Source: Lachnospiraceae bacterium
GTDB lineage: Bacteria > Bacillota_A > Clostridia > Lachnospirales > Lachnospiraceae
Direction of reading: 5' to 3'
Length of the DNA: 7,130 bases
Assembly: GCA_017621115.1 (NCBI GenBank)
Contig: JAGATU010000024.1
Span: forward strand, 1-7,130
The translations under genes and the position numbers were made by a program. Below, one piece after another: positions 5,808 to 7,130 of this stretch. Below the pieces are notes generated by a model. It saw only the letters and a program-made list of their open reading frames with translations. It was not told the origin of the DNA and ran no database searches. How positions within the stretch are numbered: position 1 is the stretch's first letter; each line of letters begins with the position of its first letter.

Positions 5808-6944
5808 TTAGATATCTAATTGTTTGTTGTCCAAATCAGCCTGTACTTTTTCCAAATCTTCACGGATGGAAATCTGCTGTGGGCATGCTCCTTCGCATTT
5901 ACCGCACTTGATACAGTTCTTAGCCTGATGTGCTTCGCCGATTCCTTCTTCCCAACTCCACTTAACAACATTGTAGTTCTGGTAAGCGTAGTATGTGTTC
6001 CATGCCGCAAAACATCCCGGAATATCTACACCTGCAGGACATGGCATACAGTATCTGCAACCGGTACAACCGTTTCTTACACGGGATGCCAAAATCTCTT
6101 TTACTTCTGCAACTACTTCCTGTTCTTTATCAGATAAAGGCTTAAAGTCTGCAAAAGTCTTCAAATTATCTTCTACCTGCGCCATCGTGGACATACCGCT
6201 CAAAATAACCTTTACATTCGGGAATGTACCTACCCAACGAAGCGCAAAGGAAGCTGCTGATGCATCTTTATCCAGTGCCGCAAATTTATCCATAATTTCC
6301 GGAGCAAATGCTGCAAGGGAACCACCTTTAATCGGCTCCATAATTACAAGCGGAATACCTTTCTTTTCTGCGAGTTCATATCCCTTTACACCTGCCTGTT
6401 CGTCGGCATCCACATAATTCAACTGAATCTGTGCAAAATCCCAGTCGCGATAGTTAATCATCTCTTCGAACACTTCGTAACTGTCGTGGAACGAGAATCC
6501 CAAGTATTTAATCTTGCCTTCTGCCTTAAGCTGCTCCAACCGTTCTACGCAACCTACTTCAAGCATCTTGTCCCAACGTTCCTTACCCATGGCATGCATC
6601 AGGTAAAAATCAATATAATCGGTCTGTAATTTGCCAAGCTGCTCATTTAATAATCTGTCAACATCTTCTACCGTCTTAACTTCCCATACCGGAAGCTTGG
6701 TAGCCAGATAGAATGAGCTTCTGTCGTATTTCTTAAGAACATTTCCTACTACGATTTCGCTCTGTCCGTCGTGGTACGGATATGCGGTATCTATGTAATT
6801 CACACCTTCAGCAATCGCTTTATCCATCATTCTCTCTGCTTCGGCTTCGTCAATCTTACCGTCTGCCGTTACAGGAAATCTCATACATCCGAATCCCAAA
6901 AGCGATGTCTCAATACCTAAATTGTCCAGTCTTCTTTTCTCCAT
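5808..6944 (-). CDS. Aldo-keto reductase with C-terminal 4Fe-4S ferredoxin domain
   Basis: Predicted NAD(P)H-linked oxidoreductase of 378 residues. Residues 1 to about 275 are an aldo-keto reductase barrel with the full catalytic tetrad: D52 and Y57 in YIDTAYPYHDG, K83 in LATKLP and H117 in FYLMHAMG. Residues about 290-378 carry cysteine clusters: C293, C296, C299 and C302 in CTGCRYCMPCP, an extra C311, and a classic ferredoxin motif C344, C347, C350, C354-P (CIKCGKCEGACP). These should hold one or two [4Fe-4S] clusters and pass electrons to or from the active site, which suits an anaerobe. The substrate is unknown. Such fused reductases are frequent in Clostridia and Bacteroidetes. AGAAGG (6953-6958) lies eight bases before the ATG. 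The gene has its own promoter and terminator, so it is probably transcribed alone. Confidence 0.95.
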   Translation of the reverse strand: MEKRRLDNLGIETSLLGFGCMRFPVTADGKIDEAEAERMMDKAIAEGVNYIDTAYPYHDGQSEIVVGNVLKKYDRSSFYLATKLPVWEVKTVEDVDRLLNEQLGKLQTDYIDFYLMHAMGKERWDKMLEVGCVERLEQLKAEGKIKYLGFSFHDSYEVFEEMINYRDWDFAQIQLNYVDADEQAGVKGYELAEKKGIPLVIMEPIKGGSLAAFAPEIMDKFAALDKDASAASFALRWVGTFPNVKVILSGMSTMAQVEDNLKTFADFKPLSDKEQEVVAEVKEILASRVRNGCTGCRYCMPCPAGVDIPGCFAAWNTYYAYQNYNVVKWSWEEGIGEAHQAKNCIKCGKCEGACPQQISIREDLEKVQADLDNKQLDI

Positions 6945-6994
6945 ATACTCAACCTTCTCTTTCTGCTTAAATTTACAAAATATCCCTAAAAATC

Positions 6995-7022
6995 ATTATA
7001 GCAGTTGTCAGCAGGATGTCTA
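6995..7022 (-). promoter_or_regulatory. Promoter of the aldo-keto reductase gene
   Basis: On the minus strand, TAGACA (7017-7022) and TATAAT (6995-7000) are 16 bases apart. The -35 box matches at five of six positions, the -10 box is perfect, and TGC before it makes an extended -10. The start point would be near 6988, giving a leader of about 44 bases. I see no riboswitch or clear hairpin in that leader. Confidence 0.75.
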
Positions 7023-7061
7023 ATTGTATTTTTGAAAACAGACAAGTTAATTTATTTCCGG

Positions 7062-7105
7062 GTAACAAAAAAGGACATCCCTTCGGATGTCCTTTTTCGT
7101 GTTAC
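7062..7105 (-). terminator. Long hairpin terminator downstream of the tRNA
   Basis: GGACATCC (7073-7080) and GGATGTCC (7085-7092) pair around a CTTC loop. The stem extends through AAAAA/TTTTT and, after a two-base bulge at 7098-7099, through GTAACA (7062-7067) and TGTTAC (7100-7105). In the minus direction the stem is followed by TTTTTTG, as expected for a terminator after the tRNA. The plus strand also has TTTTT, so it could work in both directions. Confidence 0.88.
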
Positions 7106-7110
7106 TTGAG

Positions 7111-7130
7111 AGCACGAGACGGGATTCGAA
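7111..7130 (-). tRNA. tRNA 3' end (T-loop, T-stem and acceptor strand), partial
   Basis: On the minus strand the window edge begins TTCGAAT, the canonical T-loop. CCCGT follows as the 3' side of the T-stem, then CTCGTGC as the 3' side of the acceptor stem and T as the discriminator base. The matching 5' half would lie beyond 7130 and should begin GCACGAG. The anticodon is not in the window, so the amino acid cannot be named. A U discriminator occurs in clostridial Gly, Thr and Cys tRNAs, which is only a hint. The next bases are CTCA rather than CCA, so the CCA tail seems not to be encoded. A terminator follows at once. Confidence 0.75.

Overview
The window looks like a chromosomal segment from an anaerobic, low- to mid-GC Firmicute, most likely a Lachnospiraceae-type Clostridium relative. 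This rests on the gene families (a VanW/G5 exported protein, an AIR-synthase-like protein, a B12-binding radical SAM protein with a DUF4080-type C-terminus, and a ferredoxin-fused aldo-keto reductase), on strong purine-rich Shine-Dalgarno sites and on sigma-A-like promoters. I see no mobile element, CRISPR array or phage gene. It reads as ordinary, tightly packed core genome.

Layout, right to left, because nearly everything is on the minus strand. At the right edge (7111-7130) is the 3' end of a tRNA, followed by a long hairpin terminator (7062-7105). A good promoter (6995-7022) then drives an iron-sulfur aldo-keto reductase (5808-6944), which ends at a GC-rich terminator (5755-5795). A new promoter (5726-5753) opens a probable three-gene unit: a B12-binding radical SAM protein (3899-5695), endonuclease III nth (3196-3849) and a DEDDh 3'-5' exonuclease (2434-3174). 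A short leader carrying two perfect palindromes separates the first two genes.

The one plus-strand gene, a membrane-anchored protein with TPR-like helices (1860-2477), runs tail-to-tail into the exonuclease gene with a 44-bp overlap. Divergent from it is a second minus-strand unit: a 35-residue single-pass membrane protein (1685-1792), a secreted VanW-family protein (121-1629) and the first 32 codons of an AIR-synthase-related protein that leaves the window at position 1. Its predicted promoter lies over the start codon of the plus-strand gene, so the two transcripts must overlap at their 5' ends.

Functionally, nth and the exonuclease form a DNA-repair pair (base excision and 3'-end processing). 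The radical SAM protein upstream has no known substrate. The VanW unit faces the cell envelope, and neither its small membrane protein nor its AIR-synthase partner has a function I can assign. The least described parts are the 35-residue protein, the radical SAM protein linked to repair genes, and the overlapping control region at 1793-1881. I found no convincing evidence of a wholly new system.
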